Shown: piece by piece, positions 34,458 to 45,794 of the stretch
Layout of the letters: each line of letters starts with the position of its first letter
Numbering within the stretch: the stretch's first letter is position 1
Source of the DNA: Amoeboaphelidium protococcarum
Taxonomy: Eukaryota > Aphelidiomycota > Aphelidea
Length of the DNA stretch: 64,000 bases
Direction: 5' to 3'
Assembly (NCBI GenBank): GCA_023515745.1
Contig: JALECJ010000056.1
Span: forward strand, 372,001 to 436,000
Translations under genes and position numbers: made by a program
The notes under the pieces: generated by a model
What the model saw: the letters and a program-made list of their open reading frames with translations, nothing else
Databases searched by the model: none
Told to the model about the DNA's origin: nothing

Positions 34458-35405
34458 TCAATTATACTGCTATAACTCCTTTCTCCATTCACCCATTTTT
34501 TGGACTGCGGCTAATGCCTTTGACGGAGTATTTGGTCTTGTCAAAATATACTTATATAGCGCCTAGCGTTTTGTTCTAAAAAAGTTTCCAAATAGTAATT
34601 GCCAATCATATTCCTCAAGATTTAGAGGCAACAAGAAATCAAGCAACTTGGCAACTTCAGAGGACTCACACATTTCCATAATTTTAGAATTAGCAAAGTA
34701 CGCCGTGAATCGAAATTGCTATTCCATGCGTTCGTAATTGGCAACATAATCATCAATCCTGCAATTCATCACCATATCATAGACAGCTTTATACTCATGT
34801 TCGGCCTTGTCTTTCATGTGCTCACGGGAATAGTAAAGGAATCTGTCTTTACCTTTTTCCTCATCAAGTCTCTGTTGTTAGATGATTCCCAAAGCAAGTT
34901 CGTCAAACTTTTCTGGGGTCAGATTCAACATTGCCTTCACTTCACTCTAAAACTTACCGTTGCCACCGGATTCCACCAAAAGCTTCATGATCACGTTATC
35001 AATAAAATCTCTTTTTGTGTAAGAGGCACTTTTTGAATAATGACCGTATAGAGCTTCTATCAAATTAAGATGCTTATGCTAAAACGCGTAAGTTACGCAG
35101 CGCGTTTCATCTACCTCATCAGCAACGAAGTACTTTTCCAGTGCATGGAGTACGAATTCGACATTTCCCTACTTGCAAGCAGTCTCAAAGGTGCCGACGA
35201 CCAGAGTAGGATAGGAGGGCGTTATTCCTTATGCTTACGCTTAGTGAGTTTACTTTGCGACATCAAGATATTCTTTGATCGGTTGATTCATCTCGCCAGC
35301 ATCTTCAAATGGGGGCATGACCAGTGGCGCCTGAGTGGACTATTCAGTCGCGTCGGTCCAACGATAGCTTGAGCGCGAAGACTGACCATGCATAGCATGT
35401 ATCAT
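34458..35405 (-). CDS. Unknown protein, 315 aa, possibly ankyrin-like
   Basis: A single frame from Met 35405 (or Met 35393) to TGA 34458-34460. The disordered Gln/Pro-rich N-terminus is followed from about residue 80 by a helical pattern like ankyrin repeats (TLVVGTFETACKQGNVEFVL, AFQHKHLNLIEALYGHYSKS). Further charged helices follow (MLNLTPEKFDELALGIIQQQ, YKAVYDMVMNCRIDDYVANY). No signal or transmembrane segment. I do not recognise a family; the ankyrin likeness rests on spacing only. Confidence 0.6.
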
Positions 35406-36156
35406 GTACCAGCTACTACAAACCAGAATGATACTTTGAAAATACATTATCTATAAAATGGTTTCTATTTTCGAAATTTCTGGACTAGAAAAGGATCTTT
35501 TTACTGGAAGAAGAGGCACCCCACATTGTTGTTTTGAACCTAGTAATCCCCGTTGGTAATGCACGTGTGACCGTAACAAACTTTTGAAATGTGGTTGAAA
35601 AAGACTTATAAGAGATGATCAATAATATTACTACTAATTGGTGTCAATGTCATAACGTAAAGTGGTGATCATCAGATCAGCGAGAGATCAGCGAGCGGAT
35701 CAACCTAAGCTAGAAGTGGCGCAGGGATCAATATCGCCAACACAAACGTGTATTAACCTTTTTGTCCAATCAAAACTACGGAAATTAGAACATGGATACA
35801 CCGGCAAACTTGTATCTCAATGAGGATTCGCCAGTGAACTTGTGGTGTTACTTGATTTAATTCTGAAGTGTCTATTGCAATTGACACGAAAAAAGTGGGG
35901 CATGTCGCTTATGGCCATTTTATGGCTTTGGAGTTGTCTAGAATGAATAGGAGATTTTTGCGATTAAATAGTGCTAAAACTATATATTTTGAAGTTTTGA
36001 TATATTATCAAAATGAACTGCGCTTATTTTTCATCGATTCTCAATTATTTCTGGTGTTATTTAATGAAACATCATCTTTGACATCTTTACCTTAGATAGT
36101 TCTTCAGTATTCCGGCGATCGGTCATTTTGCGTACGGCCACATACTTTTAACTGCA
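35406..36156. other. Intergenic, divergent region upstream of the metallo-hydrolase
   Basis: 751 bp. A plus-strand frame open from about 35860 to 36330 contains a GHVAYGHFMALEL-like stretch. The frame just before the hydrolase Met encodes [14 protein letters not shown], which looks like a second, diverged copy of the same short element. Neither is supported as a gene. Confidence 0.35.
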
Positions 36157-37227
36157 ATGCAGAGCGATTACATCAGATAGATCCACTAGAATGGAAAATT
36201 CAACAGCATTAAGGAACTCGTCTTCTTTGGCACTGGAACATCTGGAGGAGTTCCCAGCTGTGCTTGTTTGACAGATCCAGCGCAGATAAGTTAGGAAGAG
36301 GAGCGATGCCGGGCGTGCTGGGATGCGTATGAGAATCCTCTTACGAGTAAGAATGCTCGAAACAATACTAGTGCTGTGGTTAGGATATTGGATGAAGAGG
36401 GTGTGCTGAGGAATATTCTTATTGACTGCGGGAAAACATTTTATAACTAGTCTATTCGCTGGTGCCCGAAATATAATATCAGGCGAATTGATGCTGTCTT
36501 ACTTACTCATTCCCACGCTGATGCCATGCTGGGTATGGATGATTTGCGCCAATGGACTCTGCCATCTGCAAAGGCTGTGAATAAACATAAACCGTCAGAA
36601 TTAGTTCTCAAGTAGCCAGTCTAATAACATATAGATATTTACCTGAATAGCGATACTTTTCGACATGTCAATAATGTGTTTCCATACTTGGTTGATAAGA
36701 AGTTTGCATCTGGTGGCGGCGATGTTGCTGGTGTTAAATTTCATCATCTTGTTGTAGAATAGACTGTGGATGGTGTTGATTTGTATGCGCCTATAAAGCT
36801 TTTTGGAATAACCATTCAGCCATTGAGTGTTGAACACGGTAAGTTAGGAAATGATCCATTCTATTGTCTTGGGTACAAATTTATCGATCGGGACGGTTCG
36901 TCATCGCTGGTTTACATTTCAGATGCGTCCAAGGTTCCGGATGTGGTCGGAAATAAGTATCTTTGTCCTGCAGATAGTGCTGAATAATTATCGCTGATGG
37001 TAATAGATGCCCTTCATGATAAACCACATCCGTCTCACTTCAATATTGAGCAGGCTCTGTAACACCTTTTAAAGTACAAGGTTGATTTTGGACTTTTAAC
37101 CGGATTCAGTCACAGAGTTGAGCATTCATTGGTGCAATAGCGGCTTGATCAAGAATGTAATTAGCCGAATATTTTTGATGGCCGGCGAGTCTATGCAGCT
37201 TTCGATGGTTTATGCGTAAAGCTATGA
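36157..37227 (+). CDS. Metallo-beta-lactamase-fold hydrolase (PhnP-like)
   Basis: 356 aa, single exon. The fold is clear: [16 protein letters not shown] at the start, a CRAC region typical of the PhnP/MBL subgroup, [17 protein letters not shown], then the metal motif [19 protein letters not shown] (HxHxD). [16 protein letters not shown] supplies the later Asp, and [20 protein letters not shown] plus GFSHRVEH supply the remaining His ligands. Fungal relatives are uncharacterised hydrolases; bacterial PhnP is a cyclic phosphodiesterase. The substrate here is unknown. The start at Met 36157 (MQSDYIRQIHQNGKFNS) is the first ATG in this frame after an upstream TGA. Confidence 0.87.
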
Positions 37228-37426
37228 TACGGTGAAATCCTTTGTAGCCAATATACCAATAGACTGATCTGTGACTAGCATTATCGATGGAGTTCCCGTG
37301 TTTCGGGACTTCATGCTTTTGATCGCGATCTCCTCGAGATTTCCCGTTACGATCAATTTTCGCGCGTTTTTCTACCAACATTTTTTACCGTGGGTAAAGC
37401 TAATATTTGATATTCTAGTAATAAAG

Positions 37427-38341
37427 ATGAAAACTTATTCTTATATCGCATTAGCGCTGCTTCTTCTGTCCTAGGTATAATGTTTGCCTATGCTTAGTAG
37501 TAGTAAACTGGAATGGATACCTGATTTGATGGATGATGTGTTGATCGATGAGTATCAATCGAGCAGCTAATTTTAAAGCCTTTTTAATTCTGCCGATTCT
37601 ACTTCAGATGAAGATGAAGAGTTATTGGTGGATAATGCGCATGCACAGTCGCAGATGGCTAAAATATATCCATTTGTTACTGCGATAGAAGATCCTTATG
37701 CTGATGATTTGATGGCGTTTGATACTGACAAAAACGATCCAATTGCTAAGGATATGAACGCGTTTGTTGCAGCTGAATACGATGTTATTCCACAAAGACA
37801 TAGAGACTAGTCCAAGAAATCTAGTGCCGGAGTCTTGAGAATAAGTCGTGGATTGAAGCTCAAGCCTTAGTAGCGATCTGATATGATCAGTCGTGTATTT
37901 AGCCCTTTGGAATAACAGGGCAGATCACCAAATATCTTGTCAAATATCTAAAAATATTTGGACTAGGATTTTCTGAATAAAGACTCTGATAAGAATTTGA
38001 AAGACGTACCGGGAGATGAGAGCGTGTCTAGTTTTCTATAACCGGATTTCAAGAATATGGATATAGACTTGGATGATCTGCTTTACAGTGCACAATCGTA
38101 AGACTTTTAGCATTCGACGAAATATTCAAGTGCCGAACGTGGTGAATTATAGCGAAGCCAGTCTAGCAATGATTTAAGTAAAGTTGCGGCTTCTAAATAA
38201 GAACCAATTAAAGAATAGGATTTGTACGCGAACGAGGTGTTGTCTGACTTTAAGAGCGTTGATGACGAAGATAATGTTGAACCGAATCAGTAAAGAGGTG
38301 TAGGCGAAGTGACGTCTTCGTACCGCAGACGCGCTATTTGA
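37427..38341 (+). CDS. Secreted disordered protein 1 (tandem pair)
   Basis: 304 aa with a good signal peptide (MKTYSYIALALLLLSQVQC, cleavage before LPML). The rest is hydrophilic and disordered: acidic runs (DEDEELL, DIDLDDLLYS), Ser/Gln stretches (RSQSSNDLSKV), basic pairs that could be protease sites (KLKPQQRS, SYRRRAI at the end) and no Cys in the mature part. No family recognised. The next gene (38612-39298) has the same plan and orientation, 270 bp away, so they look like a diverged tandem pair. In a parasitic organism such proteins could be effectors, but that is speculation. Confidence 0.72.
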
Positions 38342-38458
38342 TGATAGATTTACGTTAATTTAAATTAATAGAGATATCGATTTACTTATTCAAATTTTTA
38401 GTCTCTACTCTTAGCTAGCAGTGACTGTTTAGGCGTATAGGCCGGAAAATCCGACGCG

Positions 38459-38503
38459 TGTAACAACGTGGTATGATCGCATGAATTTTGCCACGTTGTT
38501 ACA
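38459..38503. repeat. Perfect 13-bp inverted repeat with 19-nt spacer
   Basis: Arm TGTAACAACGTGG at 38459-38471 and its exact reverse complement CCACGTTGTTACA at 38491-38503. It lies between the two secreted-protein genes, about 110 bp before the second ATG. Each arm contains AACGTG/CACGTT, an E-box-like core, so it may be a paired protein site or an RNA hairpin. Confidence 0.7.
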
Positions 38504-38611
38504 TTAAGCATGGTTCAACTTCACTCTTGGCGGCTTAGATTTTGAGGATGCATTATACGCTTTTTACTTTCACTTTAATTAGAATAACATCTAGACAATT
38601 AAATAGAAATT

Positions 38612-39298
38612 ATGAGTTTAAAGGCTGTTGCAATTGCGTGTCTGCTTAGTTTGGCGGCTGTGTCAAGTGTGCCAATGGTGTCTCCCTTTGCTGGAAAAAA
38701 GTTTGATGATCAGAATCAGCTTGTTGACTCTGGTAATTCTGAGTAGATGTATCAGGGTGATTTGCAACCACAGTATGGCTAAAGAGCATCCCCTTTCAAG
38801 CAGTCTCCATCATTTCTCAGAGGTAGATCGCAATCGCTAAAATAACGAATGTCCCAATCATCTTAGGGAAACCAGTTTGACGTAGCCAAAGCTCTGCAAG
38901 AGTTCGATTTTAGTGAATCGCTGCCAAGTCTGCCTTCTGATCTTTTTGCAACATCAGTCGGTGATTACGAAGATGCGGATACCGTCTCAGATGCTAATAA
39001 CAATGAACTGCCGTTGAAAAGAGGTCGTTCGATGTCTTAAACGTCCCAGAGATTGAGCAACAAGCGCCAGAAGAGAGTCCCTGAGGGTGAGAATAGTTTG
39101 GACTTGGATTTTGGAAGCATGGATCTACCACCCATGGATGCGTTGGATTACGACGCCATAAGTGACGCGGACTCTCCGTTCGAGAATGGGCGCACATTGA
39201 GTGATTTTGAGTTTTGTCAAAGCGGTGAAAACAGTTTCAGCGGTAAGTCCGAAGGCAAATCCATTAGTGGTAGAAAACACTCTCGCTCATATAATTGA
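38612..39298 (+). CDS. Secreted disordered protein 2 (tandem pair)
   Basis: 228 aa. Signal peptide MSLKAVAIACLLSLAAVSS, then VPMVSPFAGKKF. The mature chain is disordered with dibasic sites (AGKKFDD, LKRGRSMSQ, NKRQKRVPEG) and Ser/Gln repeats (SFLRGRSQSLKQRMSQSSQG). It also has acidic Asp-rich segments (LDLDFGSMDLPPMDALDYDA) and a Ser/Gly end (SGKSEGKSISGRKHSRSYN). One Cys is in the mature part. It shares with protein 1 the signal followed by a PM dipeptide, RSQS motifs and Asp/Leu acidic blocks, but alignment is loose. Function unknown. Confidence 0.72.
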
Positions 39299-39930
39299 AT
39301 TTAGTAAGAAATAAATAATAAAATTGATGTTTTACTTGTCTGATATATTTGTTAAGTTTTCAAAAAGTTTCACGATCCGATCATCGCTTGACTCAGAAAA
39401 AACATACTGTACGCGTCAATATCAATGATTTGAAAGAGATTGAACCACATAAGACAAAATAATTTAATATTAATTATAGATTTACCCAAGTCCAACACCT
39501 ATCAACTCACCTAAATACTATATCATATTCTTATACACCAAATGTCCGATATGAGTCATAAATATTGCGACTTCTAGATCTAGGGGTACACGCGTTCTCA
39601 TAAACCGCGAGCGAGAGTTCACACGCAGAAATAGAGCACCCAATTATTGACCCCTTAACTGACAGGAGCTCGATTTTTCAAGAAGAGGCGCAGTTCCGTT
39701 TTAATTTCTCTCATCACTGACGAGTCTGCCTGATCTCATTATATTCTGTACTGCAGTAGTTGATTGACGCTGTGCTGGTTTATCTTTTATTCGTATACTT
39801 GTGATTTTCTTTTCCGTGTTGAGCATTAATTGTAAAGAATCTGATCATTGACTATCTGCACTGCGCTATACATTATCTATCTGTCTGTGTTTATCTGGTT
39901 GAATAAAGTCCGCTATAAAATTAAAGAAAA
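39299..39930. other. Intergenic, upstream of the PHD-finger gene
   Basis: 632 bp with no supported frame. ACGCGT occurs at 39411-39416 and ACGCG again near 39590. Confidence 0.45.
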
Positions 39931-41884
39931 ATGACGTAAAATACCAAGAAAGCTGATATTGAAGACTAACTGTTTGTAAAGAATTAGCAATGCAACCTGT
40001 GCTAAGGATAAAACAAAAAGGATTGGCTAATCTTGTGTTCACACTGCAAGCGTAAGTTTATTTTATAGTGTTGTCATATTTTAATCATGTATTTGTATCT
40101 CTCTGTGTGTAGATTACGTTCATCTTCGCTGTGAAGGTCTGAATTACCGAAACTTGAATGCCTAAAAGAACAGTGATGAACTGATACAGCAGTTTGAGTG
40201 TAAGCAATGCAAGAGTGGCGGTGGCGATGATATTGCTGATGATGTCGATGACTCGACCGTCGGCTCGCGTGGCGCAATCGGCGCGTCTGATTTTGGCGCC
40301 AAGTTTGAAGGTTTCAGTCGCGACATTTCAGGCGCGTCGTCAATGACTGGCGTCAGTTCTTCCTCAAACAAGGCCCAGTAGCATCTTATCACATCTAAAA
40401 AAGGTGATTTCTCTATGGCTGAACGCGGTGGCTCTGATTCTGAGTACGATTATTCAGAAGTATCTGGCTCAGTTGTATTCACATCCTCCGATGTTGAAGG
40501 CGACGATCCTGCAGGTGATTCTGATTCTTCTATCGAACTTCACAAAGAAGAAGAAGCTATCAAAAATCAAGGGCTAGAGTCTGACGAAGAGCAGAAAACT
40601 ATGTCTGATAGTTCGACGTCATCTTCATCCTCTGATCACGATTCAGAAGTTGAAAATGTACCTCTGTAGGATACTAAAACCGCTGTATGTTAGCGTAAAA
40701 CTTAGAAGCGAAGTTTGAAGGTTGATACCAAAAGAGGCGCGGTATCTAATGATGAAGATGAAATTTCAGTAGATGTTGTACAATAGTTCTTGGAGTAACG
40801 TGGCATCAAGGTGAGTGAGCTTGTTGCATAGCATCTGGTTAATAATCCGTCTATCGTGAATTTGATACGCCAGGCCAAGTCGCAGTCTAATCAATCAAAG
40901 GGAAGCCTTCTATCGATTGACAAGGAGGCCAAGAAGCTGTAGGCATTGGAGGCAGAAGCTATCAGTGTTAGCCAAGGAACCAGCTAGAATTAGGGAGATC
41001 TGAAGAGCAGAAAGCGAAAGTCTATGCAGAGTGAGAGCGAAGATTTGTTTAAAGACATCACATCTCCTGCTACTGGTAAAGATGTTAAGCATGTTTAGAA
41101 GAACGCGCAAGCAAGTGCCGGCTCTGATACTTCTGGATCATATTGGAATTAGATGGCTGCCAGTGTTGATGATATGCTGAATTTCGAGAGCTCAGACAAT
41201 GATGGTGATATGCCAATGTCTCCGCCAGCAACTCCGCTACAACTTCGTTGGGATAAAATACCGATTGGCACTTTCTACAGAAGATCTAGAAAGCCATCTG
41301 CACCAGTGTTGAAATTAAGTAAAGCTGTGAGGAGCTCTTCGAATGTTTCTAAATCTATTCATCAGACATTGTTGGCCAATGTTGGTTAGTTGTAGTAATA
41401 GAGTAGAGAACAGCACAAAAATTAGGTATCTGATGGTTCATCGGATTGTAGCTGCCATGAATGTCACTCCCTAGAATGTAACAGTTAACAGCACGCGTTG
41501 TTATAGGCGGCTGAGTCTCATTAACAATAGAAGACTACTATGCCTGCGAAAAGAGTAAGAAAAGTGTCGATGAATATTGCGGAGTTGTCCACTTTCATTC
41601 AAGACGCGTCACATCCGCCATCTGCGTGTGCCAGTCCGAGTGCCCTTTTCCCGCAAAGTCCAATGCTGTCCTCAGTATAAAATGGTTAGATGCCAGATTT
41701 AAATTAGTTGGACAAATTTGATCTTGATGGTGGTGGTGGTGGTTCTAATGGTACTACCACATCAAGTTTGGCCGATAATGGTGATAACTTTCTAACCGCC
41801 TTAGGTTCGTACACTAGAAGAAGGCGATAAAGTTCCCTAATGTCATCCATTCCCGTAGATTAGCTTTTTGCATCATTGAAGTGA
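39931..41884 (+). CDS. PHD-finger nuclear protein
   Basis: 630 aa in two exons (intron 40052-40112, GTAAGT...GTGTAG). The N-terminal zinc finger has the PHD order C4-H-C3: CNLCQGQNKKDWLILCSHC, H in YVHLRC, and FECKQCKSG. The intron falls between the fourth Cys and the His, and splicing restores HC-K-HYVHLRC. PHD fingers usually read histone H3 tails. The rest is long, acidic and disordered with Ser/Asp/Glu clusters and Gln runs written with TAG/TAA. A basic patch (SRKRKSMQSE) and a Cys/His patch near residue 480 (DCSCHECHSLEC) are also present. No other domain recognised, so the complex it serves is unknown. Confidence 0.82.
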
Positions 41885-43639
41885 TTTGCGTTTCATATTA
41901 TCAATACAAAGATAGAGTGAATTTTATATCTGCCTGAATCAATACATTAAATTAATGAAAATTTCAGCCTTTGGTTTAAGACTTGGTGTATACAGTAGTA
42001 TCAAAACCACTCGTATTATAAACGCGATTACCCTCAGTCTTCTGTATTAGAAAGTTCAAAAGCCAAATGTTATATACCATCAGAAACAAAATGCTGAAAT
42101 TTCATAACTTGTGCCATCGTGTGACTGCAAAGTTTTACTGGGGTATAGAACTATCCTCATGTTGTGGTATTAGTAAGAAAGTATACGGTAAAGTAATAAT
42201 TGTATTTACACGTAATCATAGAAAAGATACAGATCATCTAGATTGAGCTTTTATACTGGTAGATCAGCTGACTTGTTTGTGCAGTGATGTAACATACTTA
42301 GTCCAATAAGGTCTTGCACTACAGTCTTGGCAGAGTCTTGGCAGTGATCCGAACATTATAAACGCCATGCTTCAACACCTCATTGAGTGAATCCGAAGAC
42401 GTTATATGTTCGCTACACGGAGGCGTCAGTCATTAGACCGCTCGTTGTCCTAATCGGGAATATATCATTTCAAACAAAGCTGTTTATAGAGATAATTGGA
42501 TGAGTTAAAACAGTAACGAGATGTAATATTGTGCGGAAGTAAGATATTCATTAGCTGATGAACGTCAAAGAATATCTGCGTTACGATTTCATGACGCATC
42601 GTGATGTGATGTGATCTGGCAGTGTTAAAGCTTAAATCATTGCTATATAAAGAGAGATAAGCTGGAGTGTTTCTTTTTTTTCTAAAACATGTAGAGTTTG
42701 AAATTATAACTGAGTGGTTAGTAAAATATTGAATTTACGTTTTCAAGTTTCGTTGGCAATGAAACGGTAACACGGTGATATATGCTAAGACGAATGGGGA
42801 GGAAATGAAGTTCAGACGTGTTTACGTCTTGTGGTGTGAAAGCAGAGTCTGCGTCAAGATAATCTTAATCTGCGCTAAAAAGTTGAAATCAAAGAAGAGA
42901 ATAGGCAACTCGAAGCTCTGAGTTAGCGATTACATGCTGACATGGAAAGGTGGCTGCAGATTTTAAAGAGATAAAAGGCAAGATGAGAGACCTGTGGCAA
43001 AGTCAACAGTGGATTATTGCTCGCCCTTTAGGGTGAGCATTCTAATTTAGGACAACACGCGCGCGTGTAAGAAAACAAACAGATCGCCATAGGGGGTCAC
43101 TTTTGAAAACGCAAAATCGTGTAAAAAAAAGTCCATGGGGAGATGAGATAAAAACAAACCGATTTTTGCATTGCATTTCTCTTGCGCCAAAACCTTGCCA
43201 CTCGCGGCTAGAATTTGAGATATCTCATTTTTAAGGTGTGAAAAAGTTTATCAAAGTTTCAACTGTTTTCACGCTGTTTTGGTGTGCGCCTTTTGAACTT
43301 TCCGCCTAATCTGCTGTTGAAACAAGTACAGCATATGAGTTTAACACAATGCCGTAACGCCCTCAAAGAAATGTACCGGTAGTCAACTACCAAGAGAATT
43401 AAACTGCCACTCAAGAGTTTCAACAACATGCCCAATCACAAAGACAGTATTAAAGACGTGCAGCAGACGGACGGAATGGACGGAATGTGCCTCCATAACA
43501 CACAAATGCTTAGGTGTTACCGGGAGATTAAAGGTAACCACATAGAAAGCAAATGATATAATATATATAATATACTTAATAAATTTAGAGATGGTCCAGC
43601 ATAAACTGTGACCAAGATACGAAAGATCAGTAAGAGGAA
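41885..43639. other. Long gene-poor stretch
   Basis: About 1.75 kb, the emptiest part of the window. It shows a direct 11-bp duplication of AGTCTTGGCAG near 42325-42350, a GACGGAAT duplication near 43465-43485 and AT-rich patches. The only coding-like piece is the small frame at 42840-42986. It leads into the helicase remnant, so it may include the decayed 5' part of that element. Confidence 0.5.
42840..42986 (+). other. Short leucine-zipper-like open frame, 48 codons
   Basis: Between two TGAs a frame reads as a heptad-patterned helix (SLRQDNLNLRQKVEIKEENR, QLEALSQRLHADMERW). It has no Met start and no basic region. It could be a relic exon or chance. Confidence 0.2.
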
Positions 43640-44223
43640 AGCTAATGAGTATGCTGGACAACGAGAGTAATACTTCACAGATCTTGATGGAGAGGACTAG
43701 ATTCCACTGCACTAGTAGCCTTTTGTTAAAGTGGATTGGTTAATGGCGCAACAGGTGAGGTAAAAGACTTGTTTATAGACAGAACTCGCAGCAGAATGAT
43801 AGGCCATTGTGTGTTGTAGTGAAACTTGATAAATACAGCGGTCCTTAATAGTTTGATGCTCTAGAATTGCATGACTGCATTGCAATCACTCCTTAGCGTT
43901 ATTCAATGGAAGGCGATTATGGATGTTGGCGTGAACAATTACCGCTTAGATCGAGTTATGCTTTGACTATACACAAATCGCAAGGCTTGACATTGGAGTA
44001 AGTGGTATTGGATTTGGGGGAAAAAGAACACTCACTAGGATTAGCGCTGGTTGGATTGTCACGCACAAAGAAACTGACTGACTTAATAGTGATGCCGTTT
44101 CCATTCTCTCGCTTGACTGAAATCAAGAAATAGAATTCGTTATCTCTACGTATTGATGAAGAAAGAAGATTAGGTCTTATCGCTGAGCGTACAATGCAGT
44201 TGGCTGCCACCATTGAATTTTGA
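43640..44223 (+). pseudogene. Decayed PIF1-family helicase, C-terminal part
   Basis: PIF1 helicases are 5'-3' DNA helicases; many fungal genomes carry expanded, often transposon-borne copies. Fragments in different frames are AGQREQYFTDLDGED, then GLVNGATGEVKDL (the usual NGxxG step), then CVVVKLDKYSGPQQFD. The long last piece has helicase motifs V and VI: YALTIHKSQGLTLEQVVLD and LALVGLSRTKKLTDLIVM, ending at TGA 44221-44223. Frame changes between the pieces, and loss of the whole N-terminal ATPase half, show decay. No Helitron end was identified. Confidence 0.7.
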
Positions 44224-44843
44224 TATTGATTTAATAGATTCTCTCTTTATTTACTCAGATGATAATCGAGCGCTAGCGAAGATTACTTTATCCTCGGGCG
44301 AGCTGTTAGGCGCCGCCTACAATATCTTAATCTTGCTTCGTTTACCATAAGAATTTATGCTCTCTTTTAGTGATAGTGACAAGTGTAATGTTACTCTGCG
44401 TAGATCAAATGTTTGAAACTACCCTCAGTGTTGCAATTCTGTCTTTCTTGATCACTATTGTACTGTAGTTGCTGCCACTGATGGCAACTTGTCCCTAATT
44501 ACTTTGCTGGTAGGCTGGATTCCGGCAGCCTCTTTTCTTCTGCCACAATATCTCAAGGCATTGGGAGACATAAATCACCATGCTGCCAATGTAGAAAATC
44601 AAAAGCTGTTATAAAGTTCTTATGACAAATTAATGACACTAATAAATTGAGTGAAATTTTCTTATCAGCCATTTTATTCTTCGCCCCGAGTACTCCGTAA
44701 GTAATGGCACTGATAAGTAAGGACATTTCGCCTTTGATTGGACGACGCGTGCTAACCTTAACGCGTTCAAATTTTTTTCGAACGGTTTGGTGATTAGCAT
44801 GTCCCATTTCTCTTTTGTTGTAGCAAAACCGTTGAACACAAAG
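44224..44843. promoter_or_regulatory. Upstream region of ribosomal protein P0
   Basis: 620 bp without a supported gene. Two ACGCGT hexamers at 44745-44750 and 44761-44766, and a TTTTTTTCGAACGGTTTG block (44772-44789), lie 55-100 bp before the P0 ATG. They are candidates for the promoter elements. Confidence 0.45.
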
Positions 44844-45794
44844 ATGTCAAAAGGTGAAAAGAAGGCTGCTTATTTTACTAAAGTTGAGAGTTTGTTGAAG
44901 GACTACAAGTCCATTCTGGTCTGCAACGTGGACAATGTCGGTTCCAACCAGATGCACTAGATCAGAAAGACCCTGCGTGGTGAGGCTGTTGTGCTGATGG
45001 GTAAGAACACCTTGGTCAAGAAGGCTATCCGTAATGCTGGCGGTGATAATCCAGAGTACGAGAGACTGATGCCTTTGATTAAGGGCAATGTCGGCTTCGT
45101 GTTCACCAATGGCGACCTGAAGGACGTCCGTGAGAAGATCACCAGCAACAAGGTGCGCGCTCCTGCCAAGGCTGGTGCCGTTGCTCCTCTGGATGTCTTC
45201 GTTCCTAGCGGTAACACTGGTATTGAACCTGGTAAGACCAGTTTCTTCTAGGCTCTGGGCGTTCCTACCAAGATTGCGCGTGGTACCATTGAAATCACTA
45301 CTGATGTCCATCTGGTGAAGGCTGGTGAGAAGGTTGGTCCTTCTGAGGCTACCCTGCTGAACATGTTGAACATCTCTCCGTTCACTTATGGTCTGACTGT
45401 GGGAGCTGTCTACGATGAAGGTACCGTCTTTGATCCATCTCTGCTGGACATCACCAATGATGTTCTGTTGGAGAAGTTGATGGAGGGCATTACCCAGATT
45501 GCATCTCTGTCTCTGGCTCTGCACTACCCAACTATTGCTTCCGTGCCTCACTTGATCGTGAACAACTTCAAGAACTTGGTCGGTGTCTCATTGGCTACTG
45601 ATTACACCATTGATCAGGTGAAGGAGTTGAAGGAATTGCTAGAGAATCCTGAGGCTCTGGCTGCTGCTCAGTCCGCTGCTGCTGCTTCATCTGCTGCTGC
45701 ATCTTCTGGCGGTAAGTCTGAGGAGAAGAAGGAGGAAGTCAAGGAGGAGGAAGAAGAGAGTGACGATGACATGGGATTCGGTGGACTGTTCTGA
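44844..45794 (+). CDS. RPP0: 60S acidic ribosomal protein P0
   Basis: P0 forms the base of the ribosomal stalk that recruits translation GTPases. 316 aa, single exon. Clear family sequence: [97 protein letters not shown]. An Ala-rich hinge and the acidic tail [14 protein letters not shown] follow. In-frame TAG at 44958-44960 and 45249-45251 fall at Gln positions conserved in P0 and are among the best code anchors in the window. The tail ends GFGGLF instead of the common GFGLFD. Confidence 0.97.

Noticed and set aside
35868..36095. Plus-strand open frame before the metallo-hydrolase as a separate gene
   Set aside because: No Met start of its own, low-complexity AT-rich composition and no family match. 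Only the short repeated element in it is reported.
43383..43712. Minus-strand open frame of 109 codons with hydrophobic runs
   Set aside because: No family likeness; it lies opposite sequence that probably belongs to the decayed helicase and its flank, and runs into AT-rich repeats.
44847..45551. Long minus-strand open frame of 234 codons opposite P0
   Set aside because: It is the shadow of the highly expressed, codon-biased P0 gene on the other strand.
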